DNA from: Nitrosospira multiformis
GTDB taxonomy: Bacteria; Pseudomonadota; Gammaproteobacteria; Burkholderiales; Nitrosomonadaceae
NCBI RefSeq assembly: GCF_003050865.1
Contig: NZ_QAOK01000004.1
Coordinates: 104,471 to 168,470 of the forward strand
Direction: 5' to 3'
DNA: 64,000 bases
Below are positions 47,708 to 60,161 of the stretch, in pieces (the first letter of the stretch is position 1; every line of letters begins with the position of its first letter). The notes beneath the pieces were generated by a model. That model had not been told where the DNA came from. It saw nothing but the letters and a program-made list of their open reading frames with translations, and did no database searches. A program made the translations under genes and the position numbers.

Positions 47708-47752
47708 GGCTGTAATGGCTGTAATGGCTGTAATGGCTGTAATGGCTGTAAT
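47708..47752. repeat. Tandem repeat, five perfect copies of GGCTGTAAT
   Basis: Five uninterrupted 9-bp units, ending before AAAGCAC. It lies about 85 bp upstream of the pyrG promoter. The unit is a multiple of three, but no supported gene covers it. Confidence 0.95.
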
Positions 47753-47834
47753 AAAGCACAGGTATAAAGAGGTCGAATCTGGTACTTCCTGTTCACTTCA
47801 TCCATAAAAACGCAGCTTTGCTATCCAGCCCAAT

Positions 47835-47863
47835 TTGAGTGATGATGTGTTTTCAGGTATCAT
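47835..47863 (+). promoter_or_regulatory. Putative sigma-70 promoter for pyrG
   Basis: TTGAGT (-35, 47835-47840), a 17-bp spacer and TATCAT (-10, 47858-47863). Transcription would start near 47870, only about two bases before the ATG of a short ORF. Confidence 0.5.
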
Positions 47864-47871
47864 ATCCGTCC

Positions 47872-49682
<1,811 letters not shown>

Positions 49683-49814
49683 CCGTATTGCTGGAGGCGC
49701 CTTTCAAGACCGCCTAAGACCATTTAAGGCCGTTTCAGCCTCCCATCCTCAAGCCGTCCCCGGTAGCCCCCGGAAAGCAGCAGAACCGTTTTTTAATAAC
49801 TTACAGATAAATGA

Positions 49815-51113
<1,299 letters not shown>

Positions 51114-51178
51114 GCCTTTTCAAATCCGAGCGGACAAGTCAGGAACTCCTCATAGGAGGAGTCCTGGGAGAAGCCGAA

Positions 51179-51460
51179 GTGAAAGTATTGACTCTTATAC
51201 TCGTGGCATTGATTGTTCTGCTGCAATATCCGCTATGGCTGGGTAAGGGTAGTTGGCTGAAAGTATGGGAGGTCGATCAGCAGCTTGCAACTCAGTCTGA
51301 AACCAACGAAAAACTCAAAACTCGCAATTCCGCACTGGATGCGGAAGTGCGGGACCTCAAGCAGGGGTATGACGCTGTCGAAGAGCGCGCGCGCAATGAA
51401 CTCGGTATGATCAAGGAGGGTGAGATTTTCTTCCGTACGGTGAACGATAAGAATGATTAG
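51179..51460 (+). CDS. ftsB: Cell division protein FtsB
   Basis: 93 residues starting at GTG 51179 behind GGGAGAAG. Short cytoplasmic lead, one membrane helix ([19 protein letters not shown]), then a periplasmic coiled coil (about 35-70, [20 protein letters not shown]) and the conserved end [20 protein letters not shown]. It links FtsQ and FtsL in the divisome. The eno-ftsB order is conserved in proteobacteria. A small hairpin (about 51141-51165) lies between the two genes. Confidence 0.95.
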   Translation: MKVLTLILVALIVLLQYPLWLGKGSWLKVWEVDQQLATQSETNEKLKTRNSALDAEVRDLKQGYDAVEERARNELGMIKEGEIFFRTVNDKND

Positions 51461-51522
51461 GATTTTGTGAGCAAAGGTTCGGCCATTTTTTGTGGCAGGC
51501 GCATTGGCCAGATCTGACTTAA

Positions 51523-51678
51523 AGTCCAGCCTCGTTTCGTTCAGCGGGCTTTGCCAGCTTTCTGACCCCCATAGGCCTGCCGACTCTCACATTTCCGTTT
51601 GTCCTGGTCATGTGGATGTTCCTGTTCGCCGCGGGAATGTCGAAATACTGGGTCGACCCGGATGCTGAAGAAGGGTGA
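51523..51678 (+). pseudogene. C-terminal remnant of a urea transporter (UT family)
   Basis: An open stretch of 51 codons between stops at 51520 and 51676, with no plausible start. It reads SFLTPIGLPTLTFPFVLVMW then MFLFAAGMSKYW, which looks like the last helix of bacterial UT-family urea transporters (from memory these end ...LPxLTxPFVLxxWxFLL). The rest of the gene is absent upstream, where ftsB ends. It is therefore a fragment, probably left by a deletion. Confidence 0.55.
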
Positions 51679-51797
51679 GCAGGGGTCAGGGGGGTCTTAT
51701 GGTTGCGTCCGGGCTGAAATGGCCGAAATGAAATTTCTGTGAATGTTATTGGAGCGTCATGCTGCTGCTTGCTATTGCCCTTCGCACATTTATTGCC

Positions 51798-52295
51798 TCA
51801 GTATGAAACCGTTCCATCAATTTCAATTTTCCCTTTCCCGGTCGCGATATCCTGATCTCCTTTCAATTCCGCAATTCCCTTTGCTCCGCGAAAACGCCCC
51901 GTTCCGCCGCTTATTTCAAATTTCGCATCCGTCAGGTTGTACTTGGATTGATCATCGGCCGGTACAAATGCACCTTTGTAGAGGCCGGTAACGGTATCGC
52001 CGTTTGCGACCGTCAAGGTGAACGTGCCCTCGAAAATAAAATGATCCTCCATGGGGGTAATGCAGTCGATGGCCTTGAGCGAAACCTTACCCATGTGGGT
52101 ACTTTTGCCGATACCTGTAGTGGTACCGCCGAATTTGGAAGGACAATCCGCTCTGAATCCAGGCTGTTCATGGGTCTCTACGCTTGCCTTGAGCGGTTTG
52201 CTGGTTGCATCGGCCAGCAACACCGTCGGCAGCATGAGGATTGCAGGCAGGATTGCAGAAATGATGCTGCGCGTTAAAGCTTGAAAAATTACCAC
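51798..52295 (-). CDS. Secreted beta-barrel-like protein, function unknown
   Basis: 165 residues from GTG 52295, behind AAAGGAG. The signal peptide runs to about residue 28 (ends LLADA). The mature protein is beta-rich, with two cysteines (ADCPSKF and AIDCITPM) that could form a disulfide, and the segments DHFIFEGTFTLTVANGDTVTG and FEISGGTGRFRGAKGIAEL. This last pattern is typical of small secreted proteins that look like allene-oxide-cyclase-type barrels; the role is unknown. It is separated from the GH13 gene by 105 bp on the same strand. Confidence 0.75.
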   Translation of the reverse strand: MVIFQALTRSIISAILPAILMLPTVLLADATSKPLKASVETHEQPGFRADCPSKFGGTTTGIGKSTHMGKVSLKAIDCITPMEDHFIFEGTFTLTVANGDTVTGLYKGAFVPADDQSKYNLTDAKFEISGGTGRFRGAKGIAELKGDQDIATGKGKIEIDGTVSY

Positions 52296-52400
52296 AAGTC
52301 ATACTCCTTTCTGTAGATATTGAAAACAAATCATTCAAATGGAACCGACAGGGTTCCCGCATCCTTCTCAGCGAGAAAGAAAGATTCCCACTGCATGCTG

Positions 52401-54131
52401 TCAATGCGATTCATTGATGATGCGCCCTTCGAAAGGTTGTAATTGATGCACGGGGCTTTGCGGATGCGTGGAAAGCAGCACTGGTTTATTCAAGGGGGTT
52501 TTAACCTGCTGGTGGGACATGTTGAGGAGCACTATGTGCTTCTCTTCATTGAATATCCGGCGATAAGCGAGAATTTTCCGGTCGCAGAGGTCATGCAGGA
52601 TTTCGAGGCTCCCGGCATGCAAGCTTGGCGCCTTGTTGCGGAGCCGGATGATTTTCCTGTAAAAATTGAGAAGGGAATGCGGTTCCGAAATCTGTTTTTC
52701 TACATTTATTTCCCTGAAGCTGTCTGCTACCGGCAGCCATGGTTCTGCTGAGCTCTCACAAAAGCCTGCCCTGGGCCTTTCATTCCATAGCATCGGAGTA
52801 CGGCACTCGTCGCGATTGAGAATTTCACTGCTGCGATCAACCAGAAACTGCGGTACCCATTTATGCTGGATGGCAATCGCATCTTTTCCGTCCTTCAGGG
52901 GAATTCTTACCCGAGGTATGCCAATCTCATCACCGAAATAGGTGAAGGGAATCCCCCGGCAGGTAAACTGGAACAGCGCCAGCAGTTTTGCCTTTTCTAT
53001 GCTCCCTCCCAGGCGGCTGATGACACGGTTACGATCGTGGTTGGCAAAGACGAGAGTGGGTATCAGCGGTTCGGGAAAATGCTTCTCGAATGTCATCAGC
53101 ATTTCGCGGTATTTTTCCGCCTTGAAAGGCGTGGAAATGGCCTTGAAAAGGAAAACAGCGTGCAACCCATACTGCCCATCGTTCTGACAGAAACGACGGA
53201 TCAGTGCTTCATCTCCATGTGATTCCCCGATAAGCACCCTTTTGGGATTATCGAACTCATCCACTACGCGCCGCAACTCGGTAGCGAATTCAAAGCTCTT
53301 TTCGTGGAGAAAATTGTTTTTCAGGTTCTGGAAAAAGATGGATAGCGATTTATCCGATGGGGTCAAACGGGGACTGGGAGGATTACTGCGCAACTCGGAG
53401 TCCTCGTAGATGGCACTGATGATATCGAGACGAAATCCATCCACCCCCTTGTTCAGCCAGAATCTGATGACTTCGAACATCGCCTGTTTGACTTCCGGAT
53501 TGTGGTAGTTCAGGTCGGGCTGAAAAGGGAGGAAAGCGGTGTAATAGAATTGCTTCCGCTGCGGGTGGTAAGTCCAGGCTTTGTTACCTGCCATGGCGCG
53601 CCAGTTATTCGGGCGCTTCAAACCCTTTTTGCCTTTCCCATCTTTCCAGACATACCAGTCGGCTTTGGGGTTGTCGCGCGAGCTTGCGGATTCGGTGAAC
53701 CAGGAATGCTCGCTCGAAGTGTGATTCACCACCAGGTCGAATACCAGTTTCATGCTGCGGCGGTGCACCTCTTCAACCAGTTTCTCAAAGAGCGGCATAT
53801 CGCCATATTCAGGAGAGATGGAGAGGTAATCGCTGATATCGTAGCCGAAGTCTTTTTGTGGACTTTGCGTGAAGGGCGACACCCAGATTGTTTCATATCC
53901 GAGATCGTGCAGATAATCCAGTTTTTCGATGATGCCCTGGATATCTCCGATTCCATCGCCATTGGAGTCGTAAAAAGAACGCACATAGACATGATAAACA
54001 GTGGTTTTCTTCCACCATTCGCCTTCAGCGTTCGAATTGGCAAGGGCAGTGCGACTCATGGAATTGGCGGGTGGACCGAAAATCGTGGTATCAGGTATCA
54101 GGTATCGGGGTTTGGAACGCATGCCGGCCAT
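52401..54131 (-). CDS. GH13 alpha-glucosidase / alpha-amylase family enzyme
   Basis: 576 residues. The four GH13 regions are present: DLVVNHTS (I), GFRLDIISA (II, nucleophile Asp near 234), IGESHG (III, acid/base Glu near 303) and FANHDRNR (IV, Asp near 365). VYVRSFYDSNGDGIGDIQGI at the N-terminus and the QPDLNYHNPEV motif place it with alpha-glucosidase/oligo-1,6-glucosidase or trehalose-processing members. No signal peptide, so it is cytoplasmic. The start is uncertain: the ATG at 54131 lacks a ribosome site, and Met25 is an alternative. It starts 15 bp after the amino-acid permease gene on the same strand. Confidence 0.9.
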   Translation of the reverse strand: MAGMRSKPRYLIPDTTIFGPPANSMSRTALANSNAEGEWWKKTTVYHVYVRSFYDSNGDGIGDIQGIIEKLDYLHDLGYETIWVSPFTQSPQKDFGYDISDYLSISPEYGDMPLFEKLVEEVHRRSMKLVFDLVVNHTSSEHSWFTESASSRDNPKADWYVWKDGKGKKGLKRPNNWRAMAGNKAWTYHPQRKQFYYTAFLPFQPDLNYHNPEVKQAMFEVIRFWLNKGVDGFRLDIISAIYEDSELRSNPPSPRLTPSDKSLSIFFQNLKNNFLHEKSFEFATELRRVVDEFDNPKRVLIGESHGDEALIRRFCQNDGQYGLHAVFLFKAISTPFKAEKYREMLMTFEKHFPEPLIPTLVFANHDRNRVISRLGGSIEKAKLLALFQFTCRGIPFTYFGDEIGIPRVRIPLKDGKDAIAIQHKWVPQFLVDRSSEILNRDECRTPMLWNERPRAGFCESSAEPWLPVADSFREINVEKQISEPHSLLNFYRKIIRLRNKAPSLHAGSLEILHDLCDRKILAYRRIFNEEKHIVLLNMSHQQVKTPLNKPVLLSTHPQSPVHQLQPFEGRIINESH

Positions 54132-54146
54132 TTTAATCTGAAAGCA

Positions 54147-55592
54147 CTAGTTTGCCTGCTGTTTTCCAAGATGACTGTGCTTGCGGGCATAAGTGAAATA
54201 GATAATCAGGCCGATACCTGCCCACGCAAGGAATAGCCTGATGGTCTCCCACCCCAGGCTGACGAACAGCAGACCGCAGCCACCCATTGCCAGCGGGCCG
54301 ACCATCCACAGCATAGGGGTCTTGAAAGGTCGATGGAGATCGGGTGCACGGCGTCGCAGGACCATCACGCCGAGAGCAACCATGAAGAAAGCGAAGAGCG
54401 TCCCGGAATTGGAAATATCGGCCAGCATGCCTACCGGAAACATGGCAGCGAACAGCGCGACGGCCGTTCCGGTGAACAGGGTGACAATATGGGGAGTGTG
54501 AAAGCGTTTGTGTACATGAGAAAAAATACCGGGCATCAATCCGTCATGAGACATGGTGAAGAGGACGCGGGTCTGCCCATAGAGCATCATGAGCACGACA
54601 GAGGGCAGTGCGACAATTGCCGCCGAAGCCACCCAGTTGCCTATGGTTGGGTAACCGACCTCACGCAGCACAAATGCCAGTGGTTCTTTGGAGAGGGACA
54701 AATCGCCTCCCGGCTGCGCTCCCACTGCTCCGACCGCCGCGTAGGCGACGACGAGATAAATGATGGTGCAAATCGTCAATGAAGCTATCAATCCTATCGG
54801 CACATTACGGTTTGGGTTGCTCGTTTCTTCGGCTGCGGTCGAAACAGCATCGAATCCGACATAGGCAAAGAAGATGGACGCGGCCGCACCCAGGATTCCC
54901 ACTCCTGAAAGCGGTGTGCCCCATCCATTGGGCAGCATGGGTTGGAAGTTTATGGAATTTACCGCCGGCAGGGCGAGAACGATAAATGCGGTAAGTGCGA
55001 TAATTTTTATGACAACCAGAACTGCGGTAAACCTGGCGCTTTTTGTCGTGCCCATGACCAGCAGCACGGTGACGAACAACGACACCAGAAATGCCAGCAG
55101 GTTGAATCCTCCTGCCGATATTGTGCCATCCAGCCCGACAATCATGTCCGCCGGTCCTGCCGTCAGCGCCAGTGGCAGCCCGTAGCCTATTTCGTTCAGG
55201 AAGCCATTGATATAACCGGACCAGCCCACGGCTACCGCCGCTGCGGCGATCGCATACTCCAGAATCAGCGCCCAGCCGACCATCCATGCAGCGAGTTCGC
55301 CGAATATCGCATAAGAATAGGTATAGGCGGATCCTGCTACCGGAACGATGGCTGCAATTTCAGAATAGACAAGGGCAGCCAGCGCGCAGACGAACCCGGC
55401 TATGAGGAAGGAAAACATCATGCCCGGGCCTGCCTTGTCCGCAGCAACCGAAGTCAATACAAAGATGCCGGTGCCGATGACGGCGCCGATTCCCAGCATG
55501 GTCAGATCAAATGCGCCAAGCTGTCGTTTGAGCCCTCGGGTTTCAGCCGACTCCAGGATGTGATCCAAAGATTTGACGCGCTCAAACAGCAC
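54147..55592 (-). CDS. APC family amino acid permease (CAT-type)
   Basis: 481 residues from GTG 55592 behind GGAGAG. Twelve or so membrane helices. The first has LTMLGIGAVIGTGIFVLTS, the APC substrate-site motif with GxG between the two halves of the broken helix; SEIAAIVPVAGSAYTYSYA is the next conserved block and AAEETSNPNRNVPIGL the third. This is typical of the cationic-amino-acid transporter branch and of the YfnA-like proteins. The substrate is not predictable. It lies 15 bp upstream of the GH13 gene. Confidence 0.9.
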   Translation of the reverse strand: MLFERVKSLDHILESAETRGLKRQLGAFDLTMLGIGAVIGTGIFVLTSVAADKAGPGMMFSFLIAGFVCALAALVYSEIAAIVPVAGSAYTYSYAIFGELAAWMVGWALILEYAIAAAAVAVGWSGYINGFLNEIGYGLPLALTAGPADMIVGLDGTISAGGFNLLAFLVSLFVTVLLVMGTTKSARFTAVLVVIKIIALTAFIVLALPAVNSINFQPMLPNGWGTPLSGVGILGAAASIFFAYVGFDAVSTAAEETSNPNRNVPIGLIASLTICTIIYLVVAYAAVGAVGAQPGGDLSLSKEPLAFVLREVGYPTIGNWVASAAIVALPSVVLMMLYGQTRVLFTMSHDGLMPGIFSHVHKRFHTPHIVTLFTGTAVALFAAMFPVGMLADISNSGTLFAFFMVALGVMVLRRRAPDLHRPFKTPMLWMVGPLAMGGCGLLFVSLGWETIRLFLAWAGIGLIIYFTYARKHSHLGKQQAN

Positions 55593-55799
55593 AATGTCTC
55601 TCCAGTAATAGATGCAAAGGGTTTCAATTGGATTTTAACCGGTTTCGCTCAAGCTCGGCGGTTATGGGCAAGATCGTTATTTTAAACCAGCAGGCCACCG
55701 CAAACCAAAATGCTGTGGGGAAAACGGCTAGGCTGAGGAAGAATTATCGCAGGAATGCGTGGGATGGCGGCAATTCGTGGGTCGACAGAGGAGTGAAGC

Positions 55800-57830
55800 T
55801 CACTGCCTGATTAGCCTTCTGAGCACGTCTGCCAGGACAACCGGGAGCGTTTCCGCCTGCTGCAATACGGCGTAGTGCCGCGCGCCAAACACCCGGGCAA
55901 GATATTGCGGCGCGTGCCGGTCGACAGTAATGCAGAACGGATGAATGGCCTGGAGGCGGGCTTCGGCCACGGCCTGACGCATGTCTTCCACTCCGTAGCG
56001 ACCCTCGTAGCGATCGACATCGTTGGGTTTTCCATCCGACAGCAGGATAAGCAGGCGATACTGGGCGCTGGTGGCAGTGAGCAGGCTGGTGGTGTGGCGA
56101 ATCGCGGCCCCCGCGCGCGTGTAGAGCTGCGGTTCCAATGCTGCAATGCGGCGTTGCACAAGTATCCGGTCGTTCTCTTCAAAATTCTTCAAGGGCCACA
56201 ACGAGACATTTTGCGCGCTTTCTCCCGAAAAGGCATAAATGCAGAAAGGATCACCCAGTTTGGTCAATGCCAGATAAACGAGCAGCAGCGCTTCCTTTTC
56301 AACGTCGATGATGCGCAACTCCTGGGAAACCCATCCATCGGTCGAGCCGCTGATATCAATCAGCAATGCAACAGCAATGTCGCGCCGCGCTGCTTTTACT
56401 GATTGATACAAGCGATCCTGCGGGGGCAAGCCTGCTCGTCGTTCCGCGAAGGCGTTCACGCAGGCGTTGATATCGATCTCCTCTCCTTCCGGTTGGCGGT
56501 GGTAGCGAATACGCCGCGGTCGCAGTCCCTCAAGTCGAAGCTGAACCTGCCGCAGCAGAGCAGGGCGTCTTGCCACCACGGACTCTGCCCAGCCGACATC
56601 TCCCAGCAATGGCGGTTGAAGCCGAACGATGGCCCCCTCCTTGTGATAACGCGAAACGCGGAAATCCCATTCCGGGTAAACAATGCCGTGCGCCGCTCCC
56701 TTGCCGGGGAGGACTAGCGTCGTCCGTTGGTCAAGGGGATCATCCGCCAGCAGGAGTTCCCGCACGGTCTTCGAAGATGAGATGAGCTGTGCTTCCGGTA
56801 GTTCGGACAGGGAATCCGCCAGATCGCCAGCGTCAGCGTCGTCATCGCGGTCAGCTGGCCGCTGGAGGCCAGCAGGATCTTCGACGTGCTGCTGCGGATC
56901 ATCCTTCTGCACCATCCACATCCCTTGCGTCTCGTCATCCTCATCTGGGGTTTTTTCCCGGGCTTGCGGACGACGGGAAAGATTTGCGCTGCGCCGGGGG
57001 TTTGCGGAAGGCTGCATCATATCCCGGAGCGCTTCCTCGTATCGGATGGGTTGATTTCCGGAGGAGGGCGGCAGCATCTTACCCCACCACAGATCCTTGG
57101 CGCATCCTCGATAGCGAACCGTGGGCATCCTTGTTCGAGTCGAGATCTTCATGCTCATCTCCACCGCCCAGTCAAGCGAATCCTCGGGCTTCCGCGCAAG
57201 AGCAAGCGGGGGAGGAATGTCATCCGGACTAGCCTTGAGTACGCCACAATAAAGTTCTTCCACCGCCTGTTCGACCGCATTTAGAAGCGAAGGCGGCGGT
57301 CGCTGCGATAGCATCGCCCGGCGCAAGGCCGCAAGATCAAGCCGCAGTCCGGCAAAATGAAGGGCGAGGGCATGATCTGCGGCAACTGCTTCACTCAGTT
57401 GAAAGAGGTCAAGTGTCAGCGTGTCAATGGGAAGTGTTTGTATTTCCCGACGCCGGGCACGCCCGGCTTGCTGCAAGGCGAGAAGTCGAAAGAAATGATG
57501 CGGAGAAAGCGCGCTCTGTTCGCCCGGATCCAACTGCATGGGCAGGAAAATAGTGGCGCCATCGTTCGCCGGTAACGGGCGGGTTTCGATCAGATGTCGC
57601 GGGATGCGGCCAAACAGCCGGGATAGGGCCGATGGCGGCGCCGGAGGTTGGGCGACCCGCAGCGATACAGCGTGCCCGTGAACGGCCGACAGGAGAAATT
57701 CCAGGCGCTGGCGGCAGGCGGACAGCGTGCAGGAATTATCCGGTACGTTGTTGTCATGGTCCCACAGACGGGATACGAAAGCAGTTGCCTGGCGGGCGGC
57801 ATCGATAATGAGTCCTTCAGGTTCGGCCAT
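55800..57830 (-). CDS. norD: Nitric oxide reductase activation protein NorD
   Basis: 676 residues, cytoplasmic. A long helical N-terminal half with an acidic, low-complexity middle (about 280-345, KTPDEDDETQG...) is followed by a C-terminal VWA domain with an intact MIDAS, LLIDISGST near residue 491, and LLILLSDGKPND. NorD acts with the AAA ATPase NorQ to insert non-heme iron into NorB. It is the last of four genes transcribed norC, norB, norQ, norD; the gap to norQ is 74 bp. Confidence 0.93.
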   Translation of the reverse strand: MAEPEGLIIDAARQATAFVSRLWDHDNNVPDNSCTLSACRQRLEFLLSAVHGHAVSLRVAQPPAPPSALSRLFGRIPRHLIETRPLPANDGATIFLPMQLDPGEQSALSPHHFFRLLALQQAGRARRREIQTLPIDTLTLDLFQLSEAVAADHALALHFAGLRLDLAALRRAMLSQRPPPSLLNAVEQAVEELYCGVLKASPDDIPPPLALARKPEDSLDWAVEMSMKISTRTRMPTVRYRGCAKDLWWGKMLPPSSGNQPIRYEEALRDMMQPSANPRRSANLSRRPQAREKTPDEDDETQGMWMVQKDDPQQHVEDPAGLQRPADRDDDADAGDLADSLSELPEAQLISSSKTVRELLLADDPLDQRTTLVLPGKGAAHGIVYPEWDFRVSRYHKEGAIVRLQPPLLGDVGWAESVVARRPALLRQVQLRLEGLRPRRIRYHRQPEGEEIDINACVNAFAERRAGLPPQDRLYQSVKAARRDIAVALLIDISGSTDGWVSQELRIIDVEKEALLLVYLALTKLGDPFCIYAFSGESAQNVSLWPLKNFEENDRILVQRRIAALEPQLYTRAGAAIRHTTSLLTATSAQYRLLILLSDGKPNDVDRYEGRYGVEDMRQAVAEARLQAIHPFCITVDRHAPQYLARVFGARHYAVLQQAETLPVVLADVLRRLIRQ

Positions 57831-57904
57831 GCGGAAATAGCGCTAGAAAGAAGGGTATAAGAAAGAATGGGGGCACCGCACGAGGAGATTTGCCTATCCG
57901 ATAT

Positions 57905-58750
57905 TCAATCCACCAGCGTTGCGTCGACCAAGTCAAGCATCGCGGCCACGAGGACAGGATCATCGGATAATGGGGACACAAGTGCAACATGACAGGCCAG
58001 CCGGGGTGCAATTCCGTTGGCGATGAGGCGGGCTGTTGCCACCAGCAGGCGCGTGCTGGGTACTTCGGCGAGACCACGGTCTGCCAGACCGCGAATGCGT
58101 CCGGCCAGTGCCACAAGATCATGCGCCAGGACGGGTTCCGCGCCACTTTCGTGGATGACGATCTCGGCTTCCCGTTCAGGAGGTGGAAAGTCGAAATCAA
58201 GCGCGACAAAGCGTTGGCGAGTGCTCGGCTTGAGATCCTTGGTTACATGCTGATAACCGGGATTATATGAAATGACAAGCTGAAAACCTGGAGTGGCCTC
58301 AATCAGTTCGCCGGTTTTGTCGACAGGGAGAACACGCCGATAGTCCGTCAAAGGGTGGATAACGACGACTGCGTCCTGCCGCGCTTCAACCACTTCATCG
58401 AGATAGCAGATTGCGCCAGTGCGAACAGCGCGCGTGAGCGGACCATCCTGCCATACGGTGGCGTTGTCGCGTATCAGAAAGCGGCCCACGAGATCCGCCG
58501 CGGTCAGATCATCGTGACAGGATACGATGATGAGGGGCCGCTTCAGGCGCCAGGCCATGTGCTCGACAAAACGCGTTTTTCCACAGCCCGTCGGGCCTTT
58601 CAGCATGACGGCGAGGTGGCGTCGATGGCATTGCATAAAAATGCTTACCTCATCGCCGAAAGGAAGGTAATAAGGCTCTTCGGCCTGCGGGTGCGGCACG
58701 TCCTGGCGCGTATTTTCTAAAGCCGGGAGCTTGATTAACAGATCCTCCAT
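57905..58750 (-). CDS. norQ: AAA+ ATPase NorQ (CbbQ/NirQ/NorQ family)
   Basis: 281 residues, MoxR-like AAA+ ATPase. Walker A GPTGCGKT is at residues 52-59, Walker B AICYLDEV near 112-119, with the sensor motif VISYNPGYQ near 160. The C-terminal lid has ATARLIANGI. It partners with NorD to activate nitric oxide reductase. It lies 11 bp after norB on the same strand. The CbbQ of carboxysome-type Rubisco is the same family; the context decides for NorQ. Confidence 0.94.
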   Translation of the reverse strand: MEDLLIKLPALENTRQDVPHPQAEEPYYLPFGDEVSIFMQCHRRHLAVMLKGPTGCGKTRFVEHMAWRLKRPLIIVSCHDDLTAADLVGRFLIRDNATVWQDGPLTRAVRTGAICYLDEVVEARQDAVVVIHPLTDYRRVLPVDKTGELIEATPGFQLVISYNPGYQHVTKDLKPSTRQRFVALDFDFPPPEREAEIVIHESGAEPVLAHDLVALAGRIRGLADRGLAEVPSTRLLVATARLIANGIAPRLACHVALVSPLSDDPVLVAAMLDLVDATLVD

Positions 58751-58761
58751 TATCGCGCAAT

Positions 58762-60153
58762 CTATCCGCTGCCGGCGGAACTGGCATGACCGGCTGGAGC
58801 AAGATCGGGTGCGGATGCGCTGGGATCAATTGCTGCGACGGACTTGGGCGCGGTTCGGAAAAAATTCCAGATGAACAGGGCTGCTCCGATTGCAAACACC
58901 GATGCAGTGGCGATCAGCATCAGGAAGTGCACCTGCAGTTTCAGTTGCGTATCGAGGTAGCCCAGGCCGAGGATGCGCTCCAGATAAACCTGCCCGATGC
59001 CAGCCGTGCCGAAGGAGAGCGTCATGCCGAACATTCCCATCACCTGCATCCAGAACGCCCAGTAGCCGATACTGTTTCCCTCCACTTTACGATCACTGGT
59101 GAGGTGGGGCAGGGTATAGCTGATTATGGCCAGCACTGTCATGGCATAGGCGCCATAGAACGCGCCATGTCCATGCATGGCGGTGATGAGCGTGCCATGC
59201 GTCCATTTATTGACACTCGGCCAGGTATGCGCGAATCCGAGCAGACCGGCACCGAATACCGTGAATACGGTGCTGCCGATGGTCCAGTGAACGGCCAGTG
59301 AGTTGGGGTGGGAAAACCCGGCGCGGCGCATGGCAAAGTATGCATACATTGCCATGCCGAGGAGCGCCACCGGTTCCAGGGCGCTGAAGAAACCGCCGAT
59401 AGGCAGCCAGTAATGAGGCACGCCCACCCAGTAGTAGTGATGCGCGGTGCCCAGGATACCGGCCATGAAAACCAGGCCGACGATCACGTACAGCCATTTT
59501 TCCATGACTTCCCGGTCGGCGCCGGACAACCGGATCAGCAGATACGCGAGCAGGCCGCCCTGTATCATCTCCCATACGCCTTCCACCCACAAGTGGATCG
59601 TCCACCAGCGATAGAAGATGCTGACAGTATAATTTTCATATTCGATCAGGGCCGGCAGATACAGCACCGCCGCAAGCGCCAGACCGGCTACCAGCACACC
59701 CTCGGTAACGGTCCAGCGTCCCGCCCGCTTGATTGTCATGAGGATGTTATACAGGAACATCAGCATGACGATGACAATCACGATCTTCAGCGGGAACGGT
59801 TGCTCCAGCATTTTGTTGCCGGCGGTCCAGCCGAACATATAACCGACAATCGCTGTTACTCCCATGAGCGTCCAGGCGACAAGCTGGATGTAGGCCAGTT
59901 TGACGCTGTAAATTTCGCTGCGCGATTCTTCCGGCACCACGTAGTAGGTTGCGCCCATGAAACCCGTAAGCACCCAGACAATCAGAAGATTGGTGTGAAT
60001 GGCCTTGGTTTTATCGAAAGGGAGGAAATCCAGAAGCGGATCGGGCCCCAGGTACTTGCTCGCAGAGAGCAGCCCGAATACCAGTTGCAGGCCGAACAGG
60101 CACATGGCGATGGCGAAATACCAGTATGCGATCGACTGTGAGCGGTAGCGCAT
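58762..60153 (-). CDS. norB: Nitric oxide reductase catalytic subunit NorB
   Basis: 463 residues, twelve membrane helices, heme-copper oxidase superfamily, inner membrane. It reduces two NO to N2O. Ligands in place: His53 (heme b), His187 with Glu191 (HLWVEGVWE), His238 and His239 (AHHYYW) for FeB, Glu260, and His327 and His329 (HGHGAFYG) for the two hemes. These match the cNOR pattern of short NorB, which takes electrons from a NorC subunit; there is no quinol-type N-terminal extension. AGGAGA precedes the ATG, 8 bp after norC. In an ammonia oxidiser it would detoxify NO or support nitrifier denitrification. Confidence 0.97.
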   Translation of the reverse strand: MRYRSQSIAYWYFAIAMCLFGLQLVFGLLSASKYLGPDPLLDFLPFDKTKAIHTNLLIVWVLTGFMGATYYVVPEESRSEIYSVKLAYIQLVAWTLMGVTAIVGYMFGWTAGNKMLEQPFPLKIVIVIVMLMFLYNILMTIKRAGRWTVTEGVLVAGLALAAVLYLPALIEYENYTVSIFYRWWTIHLWVEGVWEMIQGGLLAYLLIRLSGADREVMEKWLYVIVGLVFMAGILGTAHHYYWVGVPHYWLPIGGFFSALEPVALLGMAMYAYFAMRRAGFSHPNSLAVHWTIGSTVFTVFGAGLLGFAHTWPSVNKWTHGTLITAMHGHGAFYGAYAMTVLAIISYTLPHLTSDRKVEGNSIGYWAFWMQVMGMFGMTLSFGTAGIGQVYLERILGLGYLDTQLKLQVHFLMLIATASVFAIGAALFIWNFFRTAPKSVAAIDPSASAPDLAPAGHASSAGSG

Positions 60154-60161
60154 GGCGTCTC

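Noticed and set aside
47708..47752. Tandem repeat considered as a CRISPR array
   Set aside because: Units are 9 bp with no spacers and no cas genes nearby; it is a simple tandem repeat.
59308..60141. 277-codon plus-strand frame opposite norB
   Set aside because: Antisense to a well-conserved NorB with all ligands; His/Gln/Arg-rich composition typical of a reverse shadow.
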